DNA of 64,000 nucleotides. Source: Heliocidaris erythrogramma. Lineage: Eukaryota; Echinodermata; Echinoidea; Camarodonta; Echinometridae. Below the pieces are notes generated by a model, which was given only the letters and a program-made list of their open reading frames with translations, was not told the origin of the DNA and searched no databases. The position numbers and the translations under genes are program-made. Numbering within the stretch: position 1 is the stretch's first letter; each line of letters begins with the position of its first letter. The stretch lies in NCBI GenBank assembly GCA_025617745.1, contig CM046864.1, positions 30,607,162 to 30,671,161 of the forward strand, given 5' to 3'. Below, one piece after another: positions 12,702 to 24,221 of this stretch.

Positions 12702-13200
12702 ATGCCACGTCTGACTCGAAACCAGAGGGAACAAGCCATCGGACGTCTTCATGCTGGCCAACGTCCTAGAGTCATTGCCAACGACTTCAATGCATCGTTC
12801 GGACAGTACAGAGACTGCGGGAGCGATACAATGCAACCAACAGCACCATGGGCGCAAATCCAAACAGGAATTCTATTCAAGTGGGGGGGGGGGGGGGGGG
12901 CACACCTTGATGCAACAATGGGTTGTCCCCCCCCCCCCCCCCCCCCCCCCACTTTAATAGAATTCCTGTTTGGATTTGCCCCCGTGAACAGCACCAACGA
13001 TCGTCAGCGCAGTGGCTGTCCCAGGTGACAACAGCACGTCAAGATCGCCATCTTCACCGGGACCACTTGCAGGACCGCTTCCGCAGAGCAACAGAATGTG
13101 GGCCCAACAACATCAGAACTGGCGCTATCAACGACGAGAGTCGTTATTGCACATTTGTACTTGTTAAGCAAAACATTCTCTCAGTTTTCACTCTTGAATA
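12702..13200 (+). pseudogene. Tc1-like transposase remnant (DNA-binding half only)
   Basis: A start at 12702 gives 'MPRLTRNQREQAIGRL', the typical opening of animal Tc1-like transposases, whose N-terminal paired-type helix-turn-helix domain binds the terminal inverted repeats. The frame shifts near 12805; 'TVQRLRERYNATNST' is readable in the next frame and is then broken by the foldback insertion at 12848-12986. The reading resumes at about 12987 with 'NSTNDRQRSGCPRVTTARQD' and ends after about 60 more residues near 13200, followed by AATAAA. A usual Tc1 transposase is about 340 residues with DDE/D residues; here that catalytic region is deleted. Confidence 0.88.
12848..12986. mobile_element. 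139-bp G-rich foldback element with 9-bp target duplication
   Basis: Almost the whole element is a palindrome. The left arm 'gcaaatccaaacaggaattc' (from 12854), continuing to a run of 18 G, is mirrored by a run of more than 20 C followed by 'gaattcctgtttggatttgc' (to 12979), around a loop of about 26 bp. It is flanked by the direct repeat AACAGCACC (12839-12847 and 12987-12995). Joining across the element with one copy of that repeat restores continuous transposase reading (NST). A 9-bp duplication is typical of Mutator-like elements, so a MULE-type foldback MITE is one possibility. Confidence 0.85.
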
Positions 13201-14133
13201 AAGAATATGTTTCATTGTAAATAAAACAGTTTCAAACACATACATGTGCGACGTTTCTTTTGTAGTTCAGTATACTTCAGAAGGCGAAAGTAAAAAAAAA
13301 AAGGGGGGGGGGTACATTTTTTTTTCTTTTTTTTAATGACATTTTATTGCTCCCTCTCAAGATCAATATTACATTTCAAGAAACAATCATAAGTCACATA
13401 TAAAATAATTTGCATATACAAGGAAACTTAATGAAATACACTAATATCAGTAGAATTCTCTGACCTTATCCATGATTAAACAGGATTATTTTTTCGATGA
13501 AAGGAAAAAAAAATACAATACATCAACCATTAGACATAGATATATAACTATTTTCTTTCATGTAATACTTTATAGTAATAATAAAAAGAACTTTTGTTCC
13601 AATAATCGTCTTGAAAAGATACATTAATATCACATTAAATCATAATATATATATTCAGACAAAAGAAATGAAAGAACAAAGATTACAAATACCAATTATA
13701 CTTTTAAACAATATAAGGTCTTCCAAAATATATGGAATAACGGAACAAAGGCTCTTTTTAGAAAGAAAAAAAAATACTATATATCGATCATTGAACATGC
13801 ATTTAGAAAAAAATATCAAATTATACATTATTTCTTGAAACGATTCTTTATAAGATAAAAAAAAAACTTAGAGAGGAAGATATACATGGCCCACCCGAAC
13901 CCACCCTTAGACACTCATCTCATCCCCCTTCCCCCTCACCATTCTCCTACCAATCACAACTCACTCATTCTCACTCCCACTTCTTGTCCCCCCCCCCCCC
14001 CTCCTCCCACCATATCCCCAACACCCATGCATGCATCAGTTCCGGTTTGCCTGTCCGTAATGAGAACATAAAAAGCAAAAAAAAAAAAGCAAACAAAGAA
14101 AAAAAACAAACAAACAAACAAACGAAAACAAAA

Positions 14134-17100
14134 TCAAAGAAACGCATCAATCTGTTCCCATTTTCTTAAGTGCGCCCCCAATTTCCCCTTTTTGTTGGCT
14201 ATCTTATATTCTTCGTCTCTATGATCCTTTATCAAAGTAACTGTTTTTTGTAGAGATGGCAGCTCGCCTTGTTTTCTTGAAGAAAAAATTATGTGTTTTA
14301 GAAGAAAAATTATACAATTTATTAAATATATTCGTACAGTTTTACCCGATAGTCCCATAAAACTGGATTTCCAATCATTTATATTAATTTCTCTTAGATG
14401 TAGCTTTTTACTAATGTCCTGCAATAACTGTTTAACTTTTAAGGACATTCTAAAAACAAATGTTGGTATGTTTCAACTTGATGTTTACAAAATGAACATA
14501 GATTGTCCAACTCGAAACCAAATTGAAAGAGTCTCTCTGTTTCGTATATATAGCCCCATACAATAGTTTATATTGAAACTCTCTTCGTTTATTAATTACA
14601 AATGCATTTTTCAGTCTTGTAAATATTTCTTTTCACATCCCAGTTCCAAAATCATGTTGAACATTTCCATCCGTTATCTTTAATGTATAATCTCTTTGAA
14701 ACTGTTCAATAAAGTGATTATATAACCGTATAGACTTTAAATCGCTAAATTTTTGTATATCCCCAAAATCTTCAGATCTATTTGAAAATGTTCAGTATCC
14801 ACATGTATAAAATCACTCTGTATCCATTCCTGTTCAATGACTGAAAATATGTTTTGAATCATGATCAGGCTGTCGGTGGTAAAACCTAAGTTATAAAAAT
14901 AGAGATTGGTTTTAAAATTACCTACAACGGTTATATCTGATGCTTTAAATATTCTTTATGAAAAAGATCAGCATCAAAAAATCATTTTATTTCGAAAACA
15001 AATGCTTCTATTATTAAAAATTATCGGATTGACTTTGTTCTTTTCGAAGTGTCTACATTCATCTATATCTTGCCAGGTTTTAACATATCTAAATAAAACC
15101 TGGGTATACCATCTAAATTCATTTCTTCATGTCATAATTACAAAGAAATATACTTCGACCTCCTATCGATCTAAAAAAGTATATCATAATGTTAGTTTCC
15201 ACCCTAAATATTTTCACCATACAACAGCCGTTTGATCCATTATTCTTTGAGTCTTAATAAAAGTTTCGTAGTCAGTTACCGAAGCCCACCTGCAGAATAA
15301 TCTTGATATAATATTTTCCTTTTTATTCTATCTTTCCCACCCCAAATGAAATTAATGGAAATCTTTTCAATTTCTTCAATGATACTATGTGGAACAGATA
15401 AGAGAAGATACGTAATTTAATTTTGAATATACATACTTTTCAATAATTTGATGTGCATACATCGTAAGATCTCGTTGGCTTCACCAACCTATTAATCTTT
15501 TTTTTTTTACTTAATATCTCTTTGTAGTTTAAATCATCTTTTATTTTAGAATTACGTGAAAAATAAACTCCTAGGATTTTTTATGTTTGTACTCTATTTC
15601 CCAAAAAAGGTACACCGGGCATATCAATCGCTTCCCCAACCAGATAAAATTTGTCTTATCCATAATATTTTTAATCCACTTAATATCTCAAAGTCTTTCG
15701 AAGACTTTCTTCACCTATCAATTGACTTCATATCTTTAAGAAACAATGTAATATCATCCGCGTAAAGTACCTGCTTTTTTTTCCAGTATCAAACCGAATT
15801 CCTTCAATACTCGGGTCCTTTGGATATAATGCGCAAGCAGCTCAAATAGCTATTATAAATAAATAGGGGGTACAAAGGGTCCCTTGTCTTACCCCTCTTT
15901 TAACTTAAAGTATCCAGTTGAGTGTCCCCCATCATCACGCAGCTACTAAATCATTATAAAGAATTTTAACGCAAGAGCACAATACATTACCGAACCAAAG
16001 GATTCCAATGCTTTGACAGTAGTCTATGTGAAATACAGTCAAATGCTTTTTCGAAATCTACAGCGATAAGAAAAACCTACAGGCTGATACAATGGACTGA
16101 AAACAATACATCATCTTTAACCGCACTGCCTCCCAATATTTCTCTCTTTAACATAACCACCTGATCATAATGAATGTAATCCCTATACCTCTTTTACCCT
16201 TTTAGCCAATACTTTGAAAGGATCTTATAGTCAAGATTTAAAAGAGTTATTGGCCTGTAGTTTTTCATATACAAAGGATCTTTTCCCTCTTTCTCAATAA
16301 GTGTAATGACTCCCTGTCTCTGTGAATTGGATAAACCTCAGTTTCGAAACTTTCATTAAATGCTTCCACTATATACTTCCCTAAGATTGGCCAAAATGTA
16401 TAATAAAATTCAGCTGTAAAGCCATCATTGCCTGGGGACTTATTCCATTATTCCATTTTCATCACACTTTTCCTTTTATTCGACTTTAATAATTGTTCAA
16501 AAAATTGAGAATTTCTTTCTCCTTCTTCAGACCATTCTGCCCTCGATCGTACCTTTAAGCCTTGACGAGAATAGTCAAAAAGCTTTTCCAGTTCTTTTTT
16601 TTTCAAGTCTAGTTCTTCCTGAATGTTATTTTGCAAATTAAACGTCAATCGATATTCTAAGTCTTTAATTTCTTTTTCCAATATTTCAACTTTTGCTTTC
16701 CTGAGTTTTGCTTTTCCACGGGAAAACTTCATAATATATTCCCGTAGTTTCATTTTCATAAAATCCAAAATTTGATTTTACTATTTATTTGACCAGCCAC
16801 GTTTCCTCTATTTCATAATCTTATTTTTTACCCATCGACAAAATCCCTTGTTCATAACATAAACTTCCAATTGATTTACCAAAAATGAAATTATCAACCA
16901 AATTTGTAACTTTTACTCTAACACCAGCGTGGTCAGGTGTGATAGAGGGGAATTTCAGATTCCCTTACGACTTTTTCTATTTGGATGATATAAAAATATA
17001 ATCTAATCTGCTCTGCACAAATGGCTGCTTCTGTCTAAAGGTAAATTCTCTTTTATAAGGATGATGCTTGCGCCAAACATCAATTAAATCAAACTTCAAG

Positions 17101-17545
17101 AAACTCTCACTACAATCTCTATATTTTGCTATTTGAAATATTACTCGCCCCCATATAATCTAATTATAATTCATATTTATATTGAAAATCTCCCCCAAAT
17201 ATAAGGGAATAACTCTTAACTGAATACAGAAGATACCATCCTATCCGATTAGACAGAAAATCAACTTGGGCCTTTTCTTTATCTTTTGTAGGAAAATATA
17301 CACATCCCAATATCAATTTTTTCGCTTGGCATTTACCTTGTATTATAATGTATCTTCCTTCCTTGTCTTTTATGATTTTTTCCATCACAAAGCCCGTGTT
17401 TGGTTTCAACATCACAATAACTCCCCTACTGTGATTACTACCGTTACTAAAAACCATTGCCCCTTCCCAATCCCTTTTCCAACAGCCTTCAATGTCTTCT
17501 GTACTGAAAGTTTCCTGCAAGAATATTATATTTCCCGACATTTTA
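14134..17545 (-). pseudogene. LINE ORF2 remnant with YADD and C-terminal zinc knuckle
   Basis: This copy carries what the first copy lacks. The RT catalytic block 'QVLYADDITLF' is readable, with YADD at 15753-15764. The thumb and C-terminal region is broken by many stops. A Cys/His motif 'CSFCKHQVETYQHLFLEC' lies at about 14450-14510, of the CxxC...H...C type found at the C-terminus of L1-group ORF2 proteins. The last open piece (14134-14448) has 'NDWKSSFMGL', the usual C-terminal helix region. The upstream endonuclease ('GGDFQ' here, in place of 'GGDFN') and linker match the first copy. It is frameshifted throughout and not functional. Confidence 0.85.
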
Positions 17546-18119
17546 CATTGCGCCAATATCTCGGTAAATGGGAAGAATGATGCATTTTTAAATACAGAAA
17601 AAACAATTGTCAATTGAAGTTGGAAGTAAGACAAGTACAGAACAATTCCGGAACTAGAAAACATGCCACACGTCACAAAGTCTCTCCGCCCACAGACTGA
17701 ACACCTTAAAAACAAAGAAAACATACCAAGAATAGACGTGTCTAAAACAAAATTCCTTTTCCACATCTTCGACCCTAGTAATTACGCGTAATCAAGTCCC
17801 CCTCCTCCCTCACATACAGACCAAGATAAACAGAGTTCGAAACGGATAGCTTTATATAGCAATTAAAAAGGAAAAATCAACATTCAGTATTCATTCATAC
17901 ACCCTGAGTGCATTGACCCAGAATACGCCATTACTCACTCCATAAGTAAGCTGTGCCTGCAATTTACAAGTATTGAACCTTATATTGTATGACAAAGCTC
18001 ATGTTAATACTATTGAAGAAAGCTATTTTCACGGCGGATACAAAATTCCACACCCCGCTCATGAGGGACAAATACTATAAACCAAGCCTTTAACCACGGT
18101 AGATACAACTTCCGAAAGT

Positions 18120-18190
18120 TATCATTCGGAGCAGGTCGGTGTGTTGCGGCTTCTTCTTGGGGTCTCCTTGGTGCTATCCTTCTCAGCCAT
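18120..18190 (-). pseudogene. LINE ORF1 N-terminal fragment (Lys/Arg-rich)
   Basis: An ATG at 18190 (minus) opens a short basic peptide starting 'MAEKDSTK' that ends within about 25 codons. The same start is carried by two small fragments inside satellite units at 19462-19530 and 20772-20842, where it reads 'MAEKDSTKKIPKKKPATQ'. A short basic N-terminus is usual for LINE ORF1 RNA-binding proteins, but too little remains to assign a fold. Confidence 0.5.
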
Positions 18191-19202
18191 CTTGGTAAAC
18201 GTTGCGTCTTTTTTGTGCTAGCACTCGTTTTTGTGCTAGCAGCGCCCTCAGGCGGCGGGAATGCAAAAACTCGCCAAACTCGCAAAAACTGCCCATGGCT
18301 GGCTGGGAACCTGTCTTGGAATGGGATAGGTTCGAAAATAACTCTACTGTACATTCCAAAAACCATGTCAGATTCGATTTTTTTTCAGATGTGTAGAGAA
18401 TTATATACTTCAGAATGCGAAAATTCAAAAAAGGGGGGTCAATGCATCATTTTTGTAAAATCTATGTCAGATTCGTAATTTTTTCCAAATTTGTAGAGAA
18501 TTATACACTGCAAAAGGAGACAGTTTAAAAAAAAGGAGGGGTGGGTCCATGCATCGTTTTTGTACTAGCAGCGCCCTCAGGTGGGGAAAAATTCAAAAAA
18601 TGGCATTCTCGCCAAAACTGCACATGGCTGGCTGGAAACGTGTCTAGGAAAATAATGGGTTCAAAACAATTCTACAGTACATTCAAAATCCATGTTAGAT
18701 TCGCAATTTTTTCCAGATTTGTTGAAAATTATATACTTCAGAAGGCGAAAGTTAAAAGGGGGGGGGGGGAGGGGTCCATGCCCTCGTATTTGTGCTAGCA
18801 GCGCCCTCAGGTGGCGGAAAAAAACGCAAAAACTGGTTAAACTCTAAAAATGTGCATGACTGTCTGGAAACGTGTCTAGGAACGGGATGGGTTCGTACAT
18901 TCAAATTACATGTCAGATTCGTAATTTTTTCAGATATATAGAGAATTAAATACTCAGAGGCGAAAGTTTAAAAAGGGGGGGGGGGGGGAGACATGCACTC
19001 GTTTTTGTGCTAGCAGCGCCCTCAGTTGGCGGAAAATGAAAAAAAGTGGCAAAACTCGCAAAAAATGTGCATGACTGGCTGGGAACCTGTCTAGGAACGG
19101 GATGGGTTCGTACATTCAAAATCATGTCAGATTCGTAACCTTTCCAGATATATAGAGAATTAAATACTTCAGGAGGCGAGAGTTTTAAAAAAGGGGGGTA
19201 CA

Positions 19203-19226
19203 TTTTTTTTTTTTTTTTTTTAATGA
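19203..19226 (-). mobile_element. Minimal LINE 3'-tail insertion (A-tail plus a few bases)
   Basis: A satellite monomer is interrupted after 'ggtacat' by a run of about 18 T and 'aatga', then continues 'acatgcactcg'. The same 'T-run, aatga, cat' is the 3' end of the full LINE at 13317-13341. This looks like an extremely 5'-truncated LINE insertion with ACAT as possible target duplication. It is repeated at 20518-20540 through the 1.3-kb unit. Confidence 0.55.
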
Positions 19227-19461
19227 ACATGCACTCGTTTTTGTGCTAGCAGCGCCTCAGGCGGCTGAAAATGCTAAAACTGGCAAAACTCCGCAAAAAA
19301 CTGCACATGCCTGGCTGGGAACCTGTCTTGGAATGGGATGGGTTCGAAATAACTCTACTGTACATTCAAAAACCATGTCAGATTCGATTTTTCAGATCTG
19401 TAGAGAATTATATACTTCAGAATGCGAAAATTTAAAAAAAGGGGGCGTCAATGCACTCATT

Positions 19462-19530
19462 TGTGTTGCCGGCTTCTTCTTGGGGATCTTCTTGGTGCTA
19501 TCCTTCTCAGCCATCTTGGTAAAAGTTGCG
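19462..19530 (-). mobile_element. LINE 5'-end fragment inside satellite unit
   Basis: About 70 bp ('ggcttcttcttggggatctt' to 'ccatcttggtaaaagttgcg') matches 18148-18207, the 5' end of the full LINE copy. It joins the satellite at the same point as the LINE does there ('gttgcg' then 'tttttgtgctagc'). On the minus strand it holds the ORF1 start 'MAEKDSTKKIPKKKPATQ'. The shared junction implies common descent with the insertion at 13317-18207. Confidence 0.75.
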
Positions 19531-20771
19531 TTCGTTTTTGTGCTAGCAGCGCCCTCAGGCGGCGGGGAAATGCTAAAACTCGCAAAACTCGAAAAACTGC
19601 CCATGGCTGGCTGGGAACCTGTCTTGGAATGGGATGGGTTCGAAATAACTGTACTGTACATTCAAAAACCATGTCAGATTCGATTTTTCAGATCTGTAGA
19701 GAATTATATACTTCAGAATGCGAAAATTAAAAAAAGGGGGGTCAATGCACTCATTTTTGTCAAATCTATGTCAGATTCGTAAATTTTTCCAAATTTGTAG
19801 AGAATTATACACTGCAAAAGGAGACAGTTTGAAAAAAGGGGGGGGGGGGTGGGTCCATGCACTCGTTTTTGTACTAGCAGCGCCCTCAGGGCGGAAAAAA
19901 TTCAAAAAACTGGCATTCTCGCCAAAACTGCACATGGCTGGCTGGAAACGTGTCTAGGGAAAATAATGGGTTCAAAACAATTCTACAGTACATTCAAAAT
20001 CCATGTTAGATTCGCAATTTTTTCCAGATTTGTTGAAATTATATACTTCAGAAGGCGAAGTTAAAAAAAAGGGGGGGAGGGGGTCCATGCCCTCGTATTT
20101 GTGCTAGCAGCGCCCTCAGGTGGCGGAAAAAAAACGCAAAAACTGGTTAAACTCGTAAAAATGTGCATGACTGTCTGGAAACGTGTCTAGGAACGGGATG
20201 GGTTCGTACATTCAAATTACATGTCAGATTCGTAATTTTTTCAGATATATAGAGAATTAAATACTTCAGAAGGCGAAAGTTTAAAAAAGGGGGGGGGGGG
20301 GAGACATTGCACTCGTTTTTGTGCGGCAGCGCCCTCAGTTGGCGGAAAATGAAAAAAGTGGCAAAACTCGCAAAAAATGTGCATGACTGGCTGGGAACCT
20401 GTCTAGGAACGGGATGGGTTCGTACATTCAAAATCCATGTCAGATTCGTAACCTTTTCCAGATATATAGAGAATTAAATACTTCAGGAGGCGAGAGTTTT
20501 TATAAAAGGGGGGTACATTTTTTTTTTTTTTTTTTAATGAACATGCACTCGTTTTTTGTGCTAGCAGCGCCCTCAGGCGGCGGAAAATGCTAAAACTGGC
20601 AAAACTCGCAAAAATGCACATGCCTGGCTGGGAACCTGTCTTGGAATGGGATGGGTTCGAAATAACTCTACTGTACATTCAAAAAACCATGTCAGATTCG
20701 ATTTTTCAGATCTGTAGAGAATTATATACTTCAGAATGCGAAAATTTTAAAAAGGGGCGTCAATGCACTCA

Positions 20772-20842
20772 TTTGTGTTGCCGGCTTCTTCTTGGGGATC
20801 TTCTTGGTGCTATCCTTCTCAGCCATCTTGGTAAACGTTGCG
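20772..20842 (-). mobile_element. Second copy of LINE 5'-end fragment
   Basis: Nearly identical to 19462-19530, 1.31 kb away, and carried by the higher-order repeat rather than by a second insertion. Confidence 0.75.
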
Positions 20843-23234
20843 TTCGTTTTTGTGCTAGCAGCGCCCTCAGGCGGCGGGAAATGCAAAAACTCGCAAAACT
20901 CGCAAAAACTGCCATGGCTGGCTGGGAATCTGTCTTGGAATGGGATGGGTTCGAAATAACTGTACTGTTCATTCAAAAACCATGTCAGATTCGATTTTTC
21001 AGATCTGTAGAGAATTATATACTTCAGATGCGAAAATTAAAAAAAGGGGGGTCATGCACTCATTTTTGTCAAATCTATGTCAGATTCGTAAATTTTTCCA
21101 AATTTGTAGAGAATTATACACTGCAAAAGGAGACAGTTTGAAAAAAGGGGGGGGGGGGGTGGGTCCATGCAATCGTTTTTGTACTAGCAGCGCCCTCAGG
21201 TGGCGGAAAAATTCAAAAACTGGCATTCTCGCCAAAACTGCACATGGCTGGCTGGAAACGTGTCTAGGAAAATAATGGGTTCAAAACAATTCTACAGTAC
21301 ATTCAAAATCCATGTTAGATTCGCAATTTTTTCCAGATTTGTTGAAATTATATACTTCAGAAGGCGAAAGTTTAAAAGGGGGGGGGGGTCCATGCCCTCG
21401 TATTTGTGCTAGCAGCGCCGTCAGGTGGCGGAAAAAACGCAAAAACTGGTTAAACTCGTAAAAAATGTGCATGGACTGTCTGGAAACGTGTCTAGGACGG
21501 GATGGGTTCGTACATTCAAATTACATGTCAGATTCGTAATTTTTCAGATGTGTAGAGAAAAGTATCCTGCAAAAGGAAAAGTTTTAAAAAGGTGGGACCA
21601 TGCACTCGTTTTTGTGCTAGCGGCGCCCTCAGGTGGTAGAAAGTTCAACAACTGGCAAAACTCGCAAAAAATGTGCATGACTGGCTGGGAACCTGTCTAG
21701 GAATGGGATGGGTTCGAAATAACTCTACTGTACATCTAAAAACCATGTCAGATTCGTAACTTTTTTTCCAGATTTGTTGAAATTATATACTTCAGAAGGC
21801 GAAAGTTTAAAAAAGGGGGTTCATGCACTCGTTTTTGTGCTAGCAGCGCCCTCAGGTGGCCGAAAATTCAAAAACGGGCAAAATGTGCAAAAACTGCACA
21901 TGGATGGCTGGGAACCTGTCTGGAAATGGGCTGGGTTCGAAATAACTCTACTGTACAGTCAAAATCCATGTCAGATTCGTAATTTTTCCAGATGTGTAGA
22001 GAAAAGTATCTGCAAAAGGAAAAGTTTTTAAAAAGGGGACCATGCACTGTTTTTGTGCTAGCGGCGCCCTCAGGTGGTAGAAAAGTTCAAAAACTGGCAA
22101 AACTCGCAAAAAATGTGCATGACTGGCTGGGAACCTGTCTAGGAACGGGATGGGTTCGTACATTCAAAATCCATGTCAGATTCGTAACTTTTTCCAGATA
22201 GATAGAGAATTAAATACTTCAGAAGGCGAAAAAGGGGGGTACATGCACTCGTTTTTTGTGCTAGCGGCGCCCTCAGGTTGCAGAAACGATCAAAAACTTG
22301 CGAAACTCGCAAAAAAGCATGAATTGCTGGAAACGTGCCTAGGACTTGTGGTTTCAAAATTTATGTCCGATTATGTCAGATAGAGAATTATACACTGCAA
22401 AAGGAGAAAGTTTAAAAAGGGGGGGGGGTACATGCACTCGTTTTTTTGCTAGCAGCGCCCTCCGTTGGGAGAAAAATGCAAAACGGGATGGGTTCGTACA
22501 TTCAAAATCCATTTCAGATTCGTAACTTTTTCCAGAAAGTTATAAAAAAAAGGCGGGGGGGGGGGTACACTTTTTTGCTTTGAATGAAGAGCTCCGAGCT
22601 TCTAATCCGAAAGCTGCCATTCCAGCGTCTAGTTCCTGAGATTTTTTTCAGATCTGTAGAGAGAACTATATACTTCAGAAGGTGAAAGTTTAAAAAAGGG
22701 GTTCATGCGCTCGTTTTTGTGCTAGCGGCGCCCTTAGGTGGCAGAAAAGGTGAAAAACTTGCAAAACTCGCAAAAAATGTGCATGAATTGCTGGAAACGT
22801 GTCTAGGAACAGGATGGGTTCAAAAAAAAATTGTAGAAAAACTGCACATGGATGGCTTCAGATTCGAAACTTTTTCCAGAAAGTAAAAAAAAATGGGGGG
22901 GGGGGGTACACTTTTTTGTTTTGAATGAGAGCACCGAGCTTCTAATCCGAAAGCTACCATTCCAGCGTCTAGTCGTGAGATTTTTTCAGATCTGTAGAGA
23001 ACTATATACTTCAGAAGGTGAAAGTTTAAAAAAAGGGGGGTTCATGCGCTCGTTTTTGTGCTAGCGGCGCCCTTAGGTCGCAGGAAAAGGTGAAAAACTC
23101 GCAAAAAATGTGCATGAATTGCTGGAAACGTGTCTAGGAACAGGATGGGTTCAAAAAAATTATAGAAAAACTGCACATGGATGGCTGGGAACCTGTCTGG
23201 AAATGGGCTGGGTTCGAAATAACTCTACTGTACA

Positions 23235-24221
23235 TGTAGCGGCACAAAATGAGTACAATGATATTATTCATCCAATCATAGATGTTTGATATTTCCCTTT
23301 AAACCCAACTCTCCTAATACAGTAGCATATACATGTATTCATGCACAACCTATATGTCACATGTAGTACATGTATGTCCAGCCTAGTGTATGCGAACATT
23401 CACATTCAAATGTCTGACTCTTGATGACTTGCAAGGACATTATGTGACCCAAGTCAACATAGCTCTGACCTAAACCACTAGCCGAGCATAGTGTGGTTCA
23501 GTTCACCTTTAGACACAAGAAAGTTAACATCCAATTATACTGGTATCTGAGTTATTGCAAGATTGTTGAACTGGGAAGAAAACCAGTTGGTGAGTAGAAT
23601 ATTTCTATCTCTTTGTTATCCTTTATGAATCATATAATGTGTAGTATAATCATAGTCATACTTTAACTATAAACCCTAGTAATATACTCAGATTGTTCTG
23701 TTAGTTGAAGAGGATTTCGATATGAAGTTTGTGTGAGAAATATAGGAATCGAAAGCTACGAAGAAGCATATTCAGATATATTACTTCTCATCCATTCTAA
23801 TACTCTTTTATGTAAATTGTAAATAAATCTATAAATCTTTGTTTCATCAATTGTTATGATCATTTGGCTGATCATCTGAGTAATAACTAATAACCATTCA
23901 TGCATAGTCATTCAGAACAATGTTTCTTACCAACAATTAGTACTGTACTATTTATATGTCACTCAATTAATTGTATATCATACTTTGCTTTTGTTGATAT
24001 GATAAACATCCCCCTTTTATTGTTAAGTTTTGAAGTTAATGAACTGTATTTTAATTGTTTCTTATTACAGTTAAACCGCCATCGTTAGTACGTCGATTGT
24101 TGAGCAAAGGGCTCGAATTAAACACTGATACAGATTTAAGAGAAGGCGTTAATGCTGTGTTATTGTTACTGGCGTTTTTGGTGCGTTTACACTTTTTAAC
24201 CTAATGAAGTTTGACGCTACA
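23235..24221. mobile_element. Solo LTR of an LTR retrotransposon
   Basis: A 987-bp non-satellite segment starts TGTAGCG and ends CGCTACA. These are 7-bp inverted termini with the TG...CA ends of LTRs. It is flanked by a 5-bp direct repeat GTACA (23230-23234 and 24222-24226). Removing it with one GTACA rebuilds the monomer word 'ctactgtacattcaaaa'. There is no primer binding site, polypurine tract or coding sequence, so this is an LTR left after LTR-LTR recombination. An AATAAA at about 23821 could be its polyadenylation signal. The superfamily (BEL/Pao or Gypsy) cannot be decided from an LTR alone. Confidence 0.82.

Larger units (their letters stand above)
12392..13270 (+). mobile_element. 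Tc1/mariner-type transposon, defective, inserted in satellite
   Basis: An 879-bp element with perfect 25-bp terminal inverted repeats starting 'ctgaactacaaaagaaacgt' (12392-12416; mirrored at 13246-13270). It is flanked by a TA duplication (12390-12391 and 13271-13272), the signature of the Tc1/mariner superfamily. The target is the 'aattaaatacttcag' part of a satellite monomer. The interior holds the N-terminal part of a transposase, lacks the DDE catalytic core, and has acquired a small foldback element. It could move only with a transposase supplied in trans. Confidence 0.93.
13317..18207 (-). mobile_element. Near full-length decayed L1/Tx1-like LINE in satellite
   Basis: A minus-strand LINE of about 4.9 kb. 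The 3' end is at the left: an oligo-T run at 13317-13334 (the A-tail) next to the satellite word 'ggtacat'. The 3' UTR spans about 13335-14130, ORF2 about 14134-17545, and a 5' region with a short Lys-rich ORF1 start spans 17800-18207. Relative to the first copy it lacks the segment equivalent to 4497-4627 (the ORF2 start) and about 230 bp of the RT fingers. It has many 1-2 base deletions. Satellite sequence resumes directly at about 18207. Confidence 0.88.
18440..21820. repeat. Higher-order repeat, about 1.3 kb x 2.5, with LINE fragments
   Basis: Markers recur at about 1.3-kb spacing. The segment 'ccaaatttgtagagaattat' with 'ggagacagttt' occurs near 18485, 19790 and 21095. 'tacat', a long T-run and 'aatgaacatgcactcg' occur at 19197-19235 and 20513-20547. 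The LINE 5'-end fragment occurs at 19462-19530 and 20772-20842. The unit holds about six monomers, so it is a different higher-order organisation from the 900-bp one in block B. Confidence 0.85.
18208..23234. repeat. Satellite block C (about 23 monomers)
   Basis: The same monomer family continues, with more indels and new subtypes, including 'gcaaaaggagacagttt' tails and, at 22550-22640 and 22900-22990, a divergent insert 'gagcttctaatccgaaagct'. Some monomers are shortened (for example near 22380-22560). The block ends at GTACA (23230-23234), where an LTR is inserted. Confidence 0.95.

Noticed and set aside
23900..24088. 62-codon open frame inside the solo LTR
   Set aside because: LTRs are normally non-coding, and there is no similarity to a known protein.
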